From Cymbomonas tetramitiformis (taxonomy: Eukaryota; Chlorophyta; Pyramimonadophyceae; Pyramimonadales; Pyramimonadaceae): a stretch of 64,000 bases of DNA. The first letter of the stretch is position 1, and every line of letters begins with the position of its first letter. The notes beneath the pieces are model-generated. The model was given only the letters and a program-made list of their open reading frames with translations, was not told where the DNA came from and did no database searches. The stretch is taken from contig LGRX02034578.1 in assembly GCA_001247695.2 (NCBI GenBank), positions 16,736 through 80,735 on the forward strand. The letters run 5' to 3'. A program made the translations under genes and the position numbers. Below are positions 39,901 through 47,526 of this stretch, piece after piece.

Positions 39901-41727
39901 CACCACGAAGGCACACTCATCCTTAGATTGGAGGGCTCGAAGGTCCTTGCGTACCCTTTTGGGGTCCAACAAGACTCCTTGTACCAACGCCATGGCCTTA
40001 TCCTTGGGTCTTGAGGGGTCTGGCGTTCCCGGAGAGCAGCCTGTAATGACCACTCTCTTGCTTCCAGAACCAAACCGGATGGAACCCCATCGGGAGTAAT
40101 CCAGGGTGACTGGGGAGTGAGAGGCCAGCCAAGGTCCTCCAAGGATAATATCCACGCAAAGATCAATGGGCATCACTCTGAGCTCCAATTGCTTGACGTA
40201 CAACCCCTTGGTGGTCTCTGCTTGCAGTCGAGGACGGACGCACGTGTTGACATCGTACGACGCGCCGTCAGCTACTCGCACTCGCATGGGGTTTTCGTGA
40301 GGTCGAGGCGTCAGGGAGGGAATGCTGCGTACAGTCTTGTCCGAGATAATGTTGGTGGAGCACCCACTGTCCACCAGCACCTTTACGCGACGACCGTTCA
40401 CGTACGCCCAGAACAACAACAAGGTGGGGGCCTTGGAATTGTTGATCTGTCGAGGTGGCGCTCGCGATGTTGATACAGCCGCCAAGAGATCACTCCAACC
40501 AGGGCTCATGTCCCCACTGTCGATGATGCTGTTGAGCTGGCATATGAAGGGGTCGTCCTTGGCATGAGGGTCGCCTAGGTCAGGAGGGTCGTCCATGTCA
40601 GAGTCCCATGGTAACTCGTAGGTGCCTGCATCGGCCAAGAGCCCTTGAGCGGTGGCGGTCTGCACCAGGTCCCTGGGTGGGTGATCAGGTGGGTACAAGG
40701 CCACTTGGATGACCTTGTCCTTCGCTGCTCGCGCCATATCATTCGTCGCCAAGTCACTTGCGTACTGGAGGAGTCCATCTTCTACTTCCTCTTGCGCTTG
40801 TTCCTTGGCTAAGATGTGCAGTAGCTCTTCGTCTATAGGAGAGTCCCGCTCCAAATATGGGAGGCCACTGGCATAATCCCGCTTAAGCTTCTCTCGTTGG
40901 CGAACCTTCTCCAGCCCACTGAGCCACCTCCTCCTTGGTGCTCCTTCAGCTCGAGCTGCATGGGTCGGTGACAGCCATGGTCGGGGGCGGTCACTCCATG
41001 TGGTTGAGGTTGCCTCGGCAGTCGTGCTGCCGTTAGGTGAGGGCGTACGAGGTCGACGCCCAAGCTGGATGTCTTGACGTCGTCGTCGGTATTCTTGCAG
41101 CCTTTTAAGTTTGTTAAGGGCTGCGGGTAAGGGTGACCGAGCTCGAGCTTCTCGCTTGTTGGCGGTAACCGCGCTGTGCGTTGGTGACCGCGTGGGTCCT
41201 CGGCTGTTGCGTCGATGCCCGGCTCTCCAAAGCGGTGGGCTCGTGCTCCGCGGAGGTGTACGGGGCGGTGCAAGGTCCGTTTCCAGAGCCTTGATGGAGG
41301 ACCTCAAGCCCCGTGTGCCCACTTTGGAGCGTAAAGCGCTCGTCCCTTGCCCTCGGACAGCTCGAAATTGCCAACCTTGCAATGGTTGGCCCGTTGGCTC
41401 CAAGTGCACGCGGTAGCTCTCGGTCACCTTCAGGGTACGTCGGTGCCGTTTCTCAACGTGCTGGGAGTCGTCTGAGAGGTCCTCGCTCGTACACACTGGA
41501 GACTTGGCTTCCTTGCGAAGGCGAGCTTCGACCACTTGACGCTCCGGCGCGGGAGGAGGGCTAGTCATCGCCCGCGAGGGTAGCATGTTGAGCTCATCGG
41601 AGTCTAGGTATCCTGTGCAAGGAGCACTCCGCCTTTGACGTCGACGGGCTCTTCTCCACTTCTCCCGCAACTGCTGCTCCGAGAGGTAGGAGGGGGGCTC
41701 ATCGCGGGGATGTGGGCCCGAGCTCAT
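33973..41727 (-). CDS. pol: Gypsy Pol: PR-RT-RH-Dam MTase-IN-chromodomain-C5 MTase
   Basis: An intact 2,584-aa polyprotein. Residues 1-440 are basic and low-complexity. Aspartic protease: KVLVDSGCSTNIIS, Asp453. Reverse transcriptase about 880-1,070 with FSTADALWGF and FVDDIMIFS (Asp1052/1053). RNase H about 1,195-1,325 (TDAS, EREL, PDAQSRR). Then a Dam-like N6-adenine methyltransferase, about 1,505-1,640: DVDACCDS and WCNPPYTK (Asn1559-Tyr1562), followed by LLPDYDASW, as in phage-type Dam. Integrase: HHCC finger about 1,760-1,805, core with Asp1830, Asp1892 and Glu1928 (spacing of 35 between the last two). Chromodomain about 2,155-2,215 (YMVKWVGMPRSENEWKT). C5-cytosine methyltransferase at the C-terminus: FCGTGSV (2,305-2,311), SPPCTEYS with Cys2363, IENPRG, and CKYGMPYKKPTHFWTN, of the compact phage/virus-like type. 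The start ATG overlaps the Gag stop. Proteolytic release of separate enzymes is expected. Confidence 0.95.
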   Translation of the reverse strand: MSSGPHPRDEPPSYLSEQQLREKWRRARRRQRRSAPCTGYLDSDELNMLPSRAMTSPPPAPERQVVEARLRKEAKSPVCTSEDLSDDSQHVEKRHRRTLKVTESYRVHLEPTGQPLQGWQFRAVRGQGTSALRSKVGTRGLRSSIKALETDLAPPRTPPRSTSPPLWRAGHRRNSRGPTRSPTHSAVTANKREARARSPLPAALNKLKRLQEYRRRRQDIQLGRRPRTPSPNGSTTAEATSTTWSDRPRPWLSPTHAARAEGAPRRRWLSGLEKVRQREKLKRDYASGLPYLERDSPIDEELLHILAKEQAQEEVEDGLLQYASDLATNDMARAAKDKVIQVALYPPDHPPRDLVQTATAQGLLADAGTYELPWDSDMDDPPDLGDPHAKDDPFICQLNSIIDSGDMSPGWSDLLAAVSTSRAPPRQINNSKAPTLLLFWAYVNGRRVKVLVDSGCSTNIISDKTVRSIPSLTPRPHENPMRVRVADGASYDVNTCVRPRLQAETTKGLYVKQLELRVMPIDLCVDIILGGPWLASHSPVTLDYSRWGSIRFGSGSKRVVITGCSPGTPDPSRPKDKAMALVQGVLLDPKRVRKDLRALQSKDECAFVVYLAPDGTFGAVACNEETDAETNAKPRDASSERCATSSSEQQDAQVAGAMDSSRADLGETDAPALMSASDTDSEAEDALLLRESVRPSPGTSDEDHLDKVYATVESTRPQNFDVVALEGAVGPPADNAPSNNLHLGFFQSKREALGAFALLPEHVRAQAIDDHAQGKPPTWHAEAAAALEQGRRLLRERRPRRKRVRWSDEKPHTEGLSQEQAAPVAEEPPSPTPPPKPHAMEAEEPDEIDETVSPEIWQQLRDLEEEFRDVICTELPDSVQSRDYKNNIRLRSDWSGQPLHRRNYKLSQEELRQLRAQLDELLAKGYIRPSASPWGCPVLMVPKPSNPKELRLVIDYRSINEITVKDKYPLPDVQTLLDDLQGATVFSTADALWGFWQVPMEQEDIEKTAMTTHFGAYEWLVMPMGLSNSPSTWQRMMTQYLGHLPFCRVFVDDIMIFSDTPEQHVGHVRAVLAACRQHKVYLKRSKLKLCMRAVRFLGHVCSKEGCRPQRDKVASVRDWPELETVTHVRQFLGMCGFYRRYIQSFAHIAHPLTRLTKMGVPWTWGKEEKEAFQRLKSALISAPILALPDQRSAADGSRPFCVQTDASAVALGGVLMQDLGRGLQPLAFESRQFSSAEQNYHAGERELCAIHHCTTVTWRHYLIFTDFKLMGDHKPLQWLFAPARELSRRQARWYEDLVEVGVHQMEHVPGRCLVVPDAQSRRPDYKQSSAREGLKEKGVVDRDTDEPRQSVPRESAESSTPADPTSVFGAIDEDDTDEEPSEKPAKVKTLEDPISVLDSTFDYSDSEDESVPPVSPPLVVGELTHLNGLTWVETPDLWEDAAETLHTAERALHEATLAGVTTRSRSQPEQAPSPAPSTPLSPSPPSKQSSPPASSSHYDNVVDRQDWKLVKEKFEEISAQYGPFDVDACCDSMGVNRQVDTYWTECLKQQWRGKHVWCNPPYTKDSNLIERILRHFMAEWRADPENTSAMFLLPDYDASWRTLIQPKYGLHVVKVFDLKDAKGHPTCLFESPDGGRPALRWPVLLVWAPAASRTRPRAKSARAPAAQGASEPMVTSGPAAKARATKGPLKACQFVKALRAEYERSPYLTMLKEELLAAPHQRTDTFRMVDDMIWRIAEGRYQLVLSSDSPLREIVMREAHESPAAGHTGRDKTLARIVRRFWWPRMNKDVTDWTRSCLICQQTRPRNSYPDGQLNPLQVPVRLWQVVSIDFVTGLPRTERGYDAFATFTDKLSKMVHVVPMLYSDSSAEQVARMYFDHVWRLHGAPMKIVCDRDSRFRDAFHMELHRLMGVQVASTTPYHPQGDGQAEHTNHTVERMLRAYVDANQTDWDLWCTPVEYAINDSRSAVTGFTPFELCYGHAPASQLDFFVEAALASRRGRAKGGRGDVVKKGTAHETARQFVQQLQTARDRLLVAQQQQVAQYDARHRARRYAIGDMVWVDATHLTQPGDRGLHKKLLKKRLGPMEVLEAFHSDRQMELATEDRGAPAAYRLKLPPQWKVHDVFTVDRLTPVESGQDKFADRSAEIPPPPVDVSGRKEMAVECIERSRTRRRSGRTWTEYMVKWVGMPRSENEWKTREDLEFDGVGRKGIPNRALQEFEKVEAKRQEREKSRVTRKREESAGAIWLTDPEELQAGGMAWIPEERADDEVGTFATVSSTSFMPSQGPGRGAARLQPSRRPIRILVLFCGTGSVERQFSKQFPGCEVVSVDIQNRWKPTHCENVLHWDYRQFSPKHFDVIWASPPCTEYSQAKTVGIRNLRGADRQVRRTLEIIKYLQPSFYFIENPRGRAPHGLHTRRCMQGLPPPHLATYCKYGMPYKKPTHFWTNAPIATLKSCDPENPCDFKRRYGRHEKMAQSGSASSVSGDPRPGMGAGWHVYGIPAALLKQLFSSLPVEQPVGAIAAVCEYLAELLWRDENETGLNDERVCANPEEADEEPVTLMPEYSPTPPPVMSDDSEWDTMGSESA
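41724..41727 (-). promoter_or_regulatory. ATGA stop-start overlap between gag and pol
   Basis: The minus strand reads ATGA at 41,727-41,724: ATG starts pol and TGA ends gag. Such overlaps allow termination-reinitiation, as in some LINEs and mycoviruses. Gypsy elements more often use frameshifting or a single ORF. No other Met-independent path into pol is evident. Confidence 0.8.
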
Positions 41728-44700
41728 TGGGACTTGGAGGGTACTCCGAGCTCGAGGGAGTCCTCCGCGGCAAAATCCATTAGTTCCTTTGGCAACACCG
41801 CGTTGAGCACGTCGCAGTATTCATCCGTTTCCACTTCGTGCATGACCATGTCCAAAGTTTCAGCCAGAAGTGCTTTGGCCCACTCCTTCTTACGAAGAGC
41901 AGCCTGTGGGCACTCTCGAGCATAGTGCTCTTTGCTTTGGCACAACTTGCAACCAGTGTACTCCGGGGAGCCCAGACGTTGCCCAGTAGGAGTTACACCC
42001 GCGGGACGATCTTCGGCTAGAGCTAGTAGCTCCTCCGAGACCTCCACCGCTGCCAGTAGCTGCACTGGCGCTCTCCTACTCGTCGCGTTGTTCAAATGCA
42101 ACTCCGCCTCAATGGCGTATTCCAGCGCTAGGCGTCGACTGGCTGGAAGGGCGCGGTCGAGGAGGATCAAGGGGGTTCCCTTCCGCTCTGCAATCTCGAA
42201 CGCCTCCTTCCGTACCTCCGCGGATAAGCCCGAGAGGAAGACGTCCAGGAGGTCGGATTCCGGAACCGGTGTGGTGAGCTCGTGTGTCGCCAACATGGTC
42301 ACTACGCGATGGGCTAGATGCAGTCCATCCCAAAACTCGCGCACTTTGCGCGGTGTCGCCATGCGTCCTTGAGTTTGGCGTACTCGGCGTAGGAACGAGC
42401 CCAAGGTGGCCATTTCACTCTTCAGCGGCACGATCAGCTTCGCCAGCGGTACAATGACCTTCTCAAGGTTCAACGACTTGTCCGCCTCGGCATCCAGGAG
42501 AACCCCTCGCAGCTCCGTTCCTTCGGAGCTAGGCGTAGGGAAGCAATGCTGGGTGATCTCCTTCAACAAGATATGCACCGAGAGAATCGGCTCTCCGAGC
42601 TCGAACGCTCCGTTGGGCACGTTGCACGGGGTGTTCATCGCGAGGAGCACCACTGGAAGGGCTAAGCACCTGTCGAACTCGTCCACGAACCGCAACAGCG
42701 GGCCGAAGGGGTTCGTGGACCCTTCCAGCGGTGCTGAGTACAAGGACATGATGTCCTTCGCGGCCTTGAGGGCATATGAGTGCCTCGTGTACTCCTCCCT
42801 TTGCTGCCTGCCATCATTGTACGAGGACCTCCTACTCGAACCGAAGCTGTAGGACGTCTCATCGTCGGGTGGATCGTCACCGCCTCCGCCCCCGCCATGG
42901 CCGCGACGTCCATCTCCAAGATTCCGCGAGGGGTCGCTAGGCGCGTCAGAAGTGGGGTCGCCAGGCGGCTCATTCCCCCCCCCTTGATGGCCACCGGGTC
43001 CTCCCGGGTCGTCACCGTCGTCATCACCATCGCCTCCACCGTCGTCGCCTCCGCCGCCCCCATTGGTCCCACCAATTGCTGAGGATGGCCTCGGGGTCAC
43101 TGAAGGGAAGCGGTCAAAGGCTCCCGGCCAAACTCCGCGCGTGCAATATATACACAACGGCAGGAATTGAGTGGTTTCCGACAAGTCTGAAAGAGCTGTA
43201 AGCCCGCAATTCCATATGGCTACAGGGGGCTGCGGGCTACGAGCGCATCTCGAGCACGGAACGTTGGACGTGCTGGACGCGACTTCGTCGTACACGCAAC
43301 AAACGATCGCCGTTCCCGCCAGAGGTGGTGAAGGAAGTTGAGAGGCCGGGGCTTCGGAGACCGGCGGTCCACACCCAGACGCTAGGTCATGGTCTCGGTA
43401 CCTTCTTGCTACGTCACAGAACATGCGTTCCGCTTCCATCTTGCCCACGTGGCCAGGTAAGTGCTCCTCCACGTGTGCACGGATAGCGGTAACGGCTGGC
43501 ACACTAATGGACCTCCAATCCATTTTGGCTAGGCGGTCATGCACACTCGTGGGGGAAGATGCACGCTTGGAGGCGTCCTCCTCGAACGTCACGCCTTTGT
43601 GGCCCCGTACGTCCACAGTCGTGGCTGACGGGGGCACCATCAGAGCTTCGTGTTCAGCTTCTTGAGCGTCACTTGTGACGGTCGCATAGCTCGCGGGGGT
43701 ATTAGGTGGTTGTTCTGGCCGTGAGTGCGCTCGTCCGTCAGCGGCTTCAAGGGCGGCTTGCACCACTATCTTGCTCTCCGCCACTTGTTGCTCCAGCAGT
43801 CGTTGCTCTCGAGCTGCTTGGTCAAGTTGCTGGCGTTGCTCTTCCGCGGCGCGCTGCATTTCTCGAAGTTGTTGGTGATGACGTGCAGCTTCCTCCGCCT
43901 GCGATGCTACAGCTTGCTCATGCTGATGCGAGACAACGTCCGCGGCATGCTGCATGCGCGCTATCTGCTCCTCAGCAGATTCGAGAGCGGCCCGTCGCGC
44001 TTCTTGGCACACCGTGGTGCGGAGCTCCTGATGCATCCGGGTTGCTTCCTCCACGGCATTGTGCATGTCCATGCGCAACGCTGTGAGCTGCGCTTGGTGC
44101 GCAGTGGCCGCATCTAACGCGACTCGTTCGGACTCCTCTTGCAGCTCTCGTAGTTGCCGCTCGTGTCGCGTGACTTGAGCTTGGCGCCGCCGTTGGCGTC
44201 CACCCTTTCGCCGAGAGCTCCTTGATGAAGAGGTGTGCGAGGCGTCAGAGGAGAGCGCTTCAGAAGAAGATGTTTGACACGATGAAAGTGTGGACTTCTC
44301 CTCACTGGACGAAGAGGTGGAGTCGTACATCAGTTTACCTTCGTCACTGCGACGTCGAGCCTTGGCGAGCTTACGCTTGGCCAACTTCTGCCGCTTCCGC
44401 TCCTGCTTCGCCACCTCCTTCTCGTGGGCTAACTCCGTCAAAGCCTGGACACGTACAGCACGTTCTCGTTGTGTGGGTCGTGGGGCGGATGAAGCTTTTG
44501 ATCGAGGTGGTTGTGGGGCGGAGTCAGCGGAATGAACGTCTTCCTCATCGATCGTGGAGTCATCTTCAGACGACAAGACGCCATAGGGGTTGCGGCTAGG
44601 TACAGATTGTGCGCCATGCTGTTGAACACTTGCTCCCAAGGTGGTTGTACGCCTTAGAGTCTTTATCACCTCCTCGACGCTCACTCCCAACCGCACCAGC

Positions 44701-46064
44701 CTTGCAGGCCGGTTGGCTGGGATGGTCGTGACGAGTGGTCGTGCAGAGTGGAGGTGATGATAATGGTGGTTTGCTGAGGTAACATGCGACAGAAGGAGTC
44801 CACGAGATGGGATCACGCGTTGCTCTCCACTCTTCGTTCTCAGCTGCACCTCCCATGTGATTGCAGCGATGGAGTCTTCCTGGCCACACAGGCGGCGAAG
44901 ATGTCTACGCAAGGTCGCCCATTGCTTCGGGGTCACGTCAGGCGTGTCCGTCAGAGCTGACCACTCGTGGAGGACTTCGCGCTTCACATGTTGTTCACGC
45001 TGGACCGCAAAGGTGGTGCACTTGGAAGCGAAGTCCACGGTAGCCTTCCACGCTTTCATACACTTCCTCACGTAGAACTCGGACCGGGCTATGTTGCACG
45101 CCGTGATTTCGAGAGTGATCTCTTTTACACGACGTTGTTCTTCTCGCCATGCACTCAAGAGCCGGGACGCCAATCGTGAACTTGCGTGTCCAGCAAAATC
45201 TTGCTTTTTGCGTTGGACCTGGTTCTTGCGGTGAACTCGCTCGTGCCATGCTGTAAGGGAAACACGCATGCGCGCGAGACGGGCACGTAGGTGCCATGTC
45301 GTAAGTGCAGATGAAACACGCCCGCTGAGCACTCGTGCTGTCCAAGTACTCCACCAATTACGCAATGCACATACCGCTAGAATATCCACTGCTACAGCTT
45401 GGCGTGCCAGCCTGACGCTCCACTCGTTCACGCTTGACAAACCGCGCTCGCCACTTGGAGGAGCACTTTCACGCCTAGGCGTAAATATGTTGCTCTCATG
45501 GGTCTGGTTTCCAACGAGATGCTCTGGTGCCAAAGGCAAATGGTCAACTACAGCTTCGCTATGAGGAGATGATCTCAAATTATGAGCGGTGGCTATAGCG
45601 ACCGTGTTGAGCTCCTCGAGAGCTGGTTGGCTACGTTGTAGACCTGAGGCACCTGCACCCCCTGCACGCTGCTGGGGTGTAGAGTAGCACTCAAACGTGC
45701 GTACCATGGAAGATGCCAGCCCAGGAGAGTCACGCGAGCTGTCGGGGAAATTCGTGGGCGTGGCAGGCAGCGATGCTTGGGTGCGACGTTCCTCTTGAGG
45801 TAGAGGCGCGCTCGCCAGAAGCGCGTATTCGCCCTCCAGAGAGCGTTGTACTGCTCCCCCCCCCCTGCTGCCCCGCCGCGCCCCGGCCGGCGCCTCCCAT
45901 TCCGGGACAAAGTACGGGGTGGGCCCCAAAGCCCCAAGCCCATCCCGGAGCTGAAACACCCGGGCCGAGCTAGAGAGCCCGGAGGGCCCAGAAGCAGCCT
46001 CCGCCACCCCCGAGCGCCGCTGAGGCGGAACATACAGCGAAGAAGCTCGCCGTGAAGAGGACAT
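41724..46064 (-). CDS. gag: Large Gag-like protein with coiled coil and CCHC zinc knuckle
   Basis: An intact 1,446-aa ORF, far longer than usual Gag proteins. Residues 225-370 hold Trp-containing helical repeats (NWWSTWTARV, ALTTWHLRARL, SLTAWHERV, LLSAWREE, MKAWKATV) that resemble Sfi1-type repeats. A Ser-rich acidic segment (570-625) is followed by a long Gln/Ala/Glu coiled coil (about 630-775). Residues about 920-975 carry paired Cys (CSRC, CIYC) that could bind zinc. A Gly/Asp-rich linker (about 995-1,065) leads to a capsid-like helical part with LKSEMATLGSFLRRVRQ and VREFWDGLHLAHRV, and a canonical zinc knuckle CKLCQSKEHYAREC at 1,372-1,385 (CX2CX4HX4C). It probably forms the particle and binds the element RNA. 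The Met at 46,064 is the first in frame, 240 bp after the primer-binding site. Confidence 0.85.
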   Translation of the reverse strand: MSSSRRASSLYVPPQRRSGVAEAASGPSGLSSSARVFQLRDGLGALGPTPYFVPEWEAPAGARRGSRGGGAVQRSLEGEYALLASAPLPQEERRTQASLPATPTNFPDSSRDSPGLASSMVRTFECYSTPQQRAGGAGASGLQRSQPALEELNTVAIATAHNLRSSPHSEAVVDHLPLAPEHLVGNQTHESNIFTPRRESAPPSGERGLSSVNEWSVRLARQAVAVDILAVCALRNWWSTWTARVLSGRVSSALTTWHLRARLARMRVSLTAWHERVHRKNQVQRKKQDFAGHASSRLASRLLSAWREEQRRVKEITLEITACNIARSEFYVRKCMKAWKATVDFASKCTTFAVQREQHVKREVLHEWSALTDTPDVTPKQWATLRRHLRRLCGQEDSIAAITWEVQLRTKSGEQRVIPSRGLLLSHVTSANHHYHHLHSARPLVTTIPANRPARLVRLGVSVEEVIKTLRRTTTLGASVQQHGAQSVPSRNPYGVLSSEDDSTIDEEDVHSADSAPQPPRSKASSAPRPTQRERAVRVQALTELAHEKEVAKQERKRQKLAKRKLAKARRRSDEGKLMYDSTSSSSEEKSTLSSCQTSSSEALSSDASHTSSSRSSRRKGGRQRRRQAQVTRHERQLRELQEESERVALDAATAHQAQLTALRMDMHNAVEEATRMHQELRTTVCQEARRAALESAEEQIARMQHAADVVSHQHEQAVASQAEEAARHHQQLREMQRAAEEQRQQLDQAAREQRLLEQQVAESKIVVQAALEAADGRAHSRPEQPPNTPASYATVTSDAQEAEHEALMVPPSATTVDVRGHKGVTFEEDASKRASSPTSVHDRLAKMDWRSISVPAVTAIRAHVEEHLPGHVGKMEAERMFCDVARRYRDHDLASGCGPPVSEAPASQLPSPPLAGTAIVCCVYDEVASSTSNVPCSRCARSPQPPVAIWNCGLTALSDLSETTQFLPLCIYCTRGVWPGAFDRFPSVTPRPSSAIGGTNGGGGGDDGGGDGDDDGDDPGGPGGHQGGGNEPPGDPTSDAPSDPSRNLGDGRRGHGGGGGGDDPPDDETSYSFGSSRRSSYNDGRQQREEYTRHSYALKAAKDIMSLYSAPLEGSTNPFGPLLRFVDEFDRCLALPVVLLAMNTPCNVPNGAFELGEPILSVHILLKEITQHCFPTPSSEGTELRGVLLDAEADKSLNLEKVIVPLAKLIVPLKSEMATLGSFLRRVRQTQGRMATPRKVREFWDGLHLAHRVVTMLATHELTTPVPESDLLDVFLSGLSAEVRKEAFEIAERKGTPLILLDRALPASRRLALEYAIEAELHLNNATSRRAPVQLLAAVEVSEELLALAEDRPAGVTPTGQRLGSPEYTGCKLCQSKEHYARECPQAALRKKEWAKALLAETLDMVMHEVETDEYCDVLNAVLPKELMDFAAEDSLELGVPSKSQ

Positions 46065-46300
46065 TGAAAAAGTCGTTTAAGATGGTGGAGAAACGCAGCA
46101 ATCTGATTCTGAAAAATCTGCCAGCGCTTCCGCCGTACAGGCGTATAGTATTAAGTGCGAAGACGCAGGATCCCAACAGCAAATAAACAACTGCCGCTGC
46201 CAAATCTCAATCAAAGCTTTCCAGCAAACTCGAGGAGGTAAGATGAAAACAAATTGAGCCAAATTGGTTAACGATCGGCCCACGGAAGTCAAAGCAACGT

Positions 46301-46315
46301 CGCAGCGCGATACCA
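46301..46315 (-). promoter_or_regulatory. Primer-binding site, initiator-Met tRNA type
   Basis: The minus strand reads TGGTATCGCGCTGCG. Its first seven bases match the common plant retrotransposon site TGGTATCAGAGC, complementary to the 3' end of initiator tRNA-Met. It lies 237 bp upstream of the gag start. The preceding bases (CCCTGAG) do not show the CA end expected of a 5' LTR. Confidence 0.5.
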
Positions 46316-47526
46316 CTCAGGGCTAGCCCCCTGCCAAGAACGCCGAAGTCGCATCACGCCAATTCCGAGCCCAAGAAGAACATCGCGCACACATCTCAAT
46401 CGCAGAGGGTAGTGCAGACGAAGATCTCGCGGAAAACGCCGACTAACCGGTACAATTCTCGAGAAGAATTAACGGCGCAAAGCTGCCAGCGAGCAAGAAA
46501 AACGCTGAGGCGTTGACCAGTGCGTCAGAGCGCAAATATGCCCAGCAGCCAGAAGTAGATTCCCAAATCCCGCAAAGCCGGTCTCCAAGGAAGAATTACC
46601 ATTCCCGATACAATTCGCACCGTGAATTTGGCAGTCGCGCACGCCAATGGAACGCGGAAAGGATAACGCAACGAGGCCAAGGACTCAAACAGCTGTTACA
46701 CTGCACACTGGACAAGTCGCAATTCTCCAATCTCCACAGATCACGACGCCACGAAGAATTAAGTCTCCATTGACAATTGAAAGATAAGATACAACGTCAA
46801 AAAGCGCCACGGAGGCCAGCAAGAGAAAAAACGACTGCATTTTTGAGTTTGGGCGCTTTTAGGCCCTAAAAGCGCCCGATTTCGGGAATCCAGTGTAAGC
46901 CATCATTTCGCAACGCGCCGAAGAAGAAATTCAATCCAGAGTGGTCACAAAAGACAACTTATTTGAGCATCGAGCACCAACCAGCCGAAAGGGACTGAAG
47001 CGAAGCCGCTGGCCAGTGAGGCCCGGGGTACCCGTAACGCACTAGCAGTGCGAGAGCTCAAATATCATCCGAAGAATAGGAGAACACATAAATTCGCCCG
47101 AAAAGCCATAATTGTAAATCAGAAAAAGCACAGAACTTGCCAACACCGATGTGTGCAAGAGCCGATTTCGTCGCGGACTCTATCTCAGCGCCAGTGTGAG
47201 CCACCTCGCCGAAAGGTACAGCTCGAACCAACACCTCGGAAATGGACGTGTCACCAGCTCGCCAGAAATACAGCAAGATTCCAAGCAGCGCGATCCCATT
47301 CTCGGACCAAATATCAATCGCTGCGAGTGAACAAACAGAAAGTCAAACGTTGTTTGATGAAAAAAACAATCAACCATAGTAGGGTATAATATTCACGGCC
47401 GTACGAGAAAGATACACCGAGGTGAAAGATACTTATACAGTCAAACAGTAATATACTAACAGTCAACGACCCGCACAGGGTAAACTATTCACATCCGGAA
47501 AATGTGGAAGCAGCGGTTGACAGTAC
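46316..47526. other. 5' flank of the gypsy element: LTR candidate and intron remnant
   Basis: About 1.1 kb upstream of the primer-binding site. It is rich in GAAGAATT- and CGCAAC-like phrases and has no gene. It should contain the 5' LTR, but no copy of it was recognised at 33,4xx-33,9xx. The part nearest 47,526 begins with the hAT intron donor GTACTG. ORFs of 70-110 codons on both strands have no recognisable family. Confidence 0.35.
46851..46877. other. 13-bp perfect stem hairpin upstream of gag
   Basis: GGGCGCTTTTAGG and CCTAAAAGCGCCC flank a single central base. On the minus strand it is about 560 bp upstream of the primer-binding site, within the presumed 5' LTR or flank, and could affect transcription or RNA folding of the element. 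Confidence 0.5.

Larger units (their letters stand above)
33918..46315 (-). mobile_element. Ty3/gypsy retrotransposon encoding two DNA methyltransferases
   Basis: In minus-strand order: a primer-binding site, a 1,446-aa Gag-like ORF, a 2,584-aa Pol ORF overlapping it by ATGA, and a polypurine tract, about 12.4 kb in total. It lies inside the hAT transposase gene, between the BED exon and the central exon. Both ORFs are intact and all recognisable catalytic residues are present, which points to a young insertion, yet flanking LTRs were not matched. The integrase-chromodomain order places it near the chromovirus branch of Ty3/gypsy. Added to this are a Dam-type and a C5-type methyltransferase inside one polyprotein. 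Confidence 0.85.

Noticed and set aside
46513..47389. Small ORFs upstream of gag
   Set aside because: Short, low-complexity, in a presumed LTR or intron; no motif and no conservation evidence.
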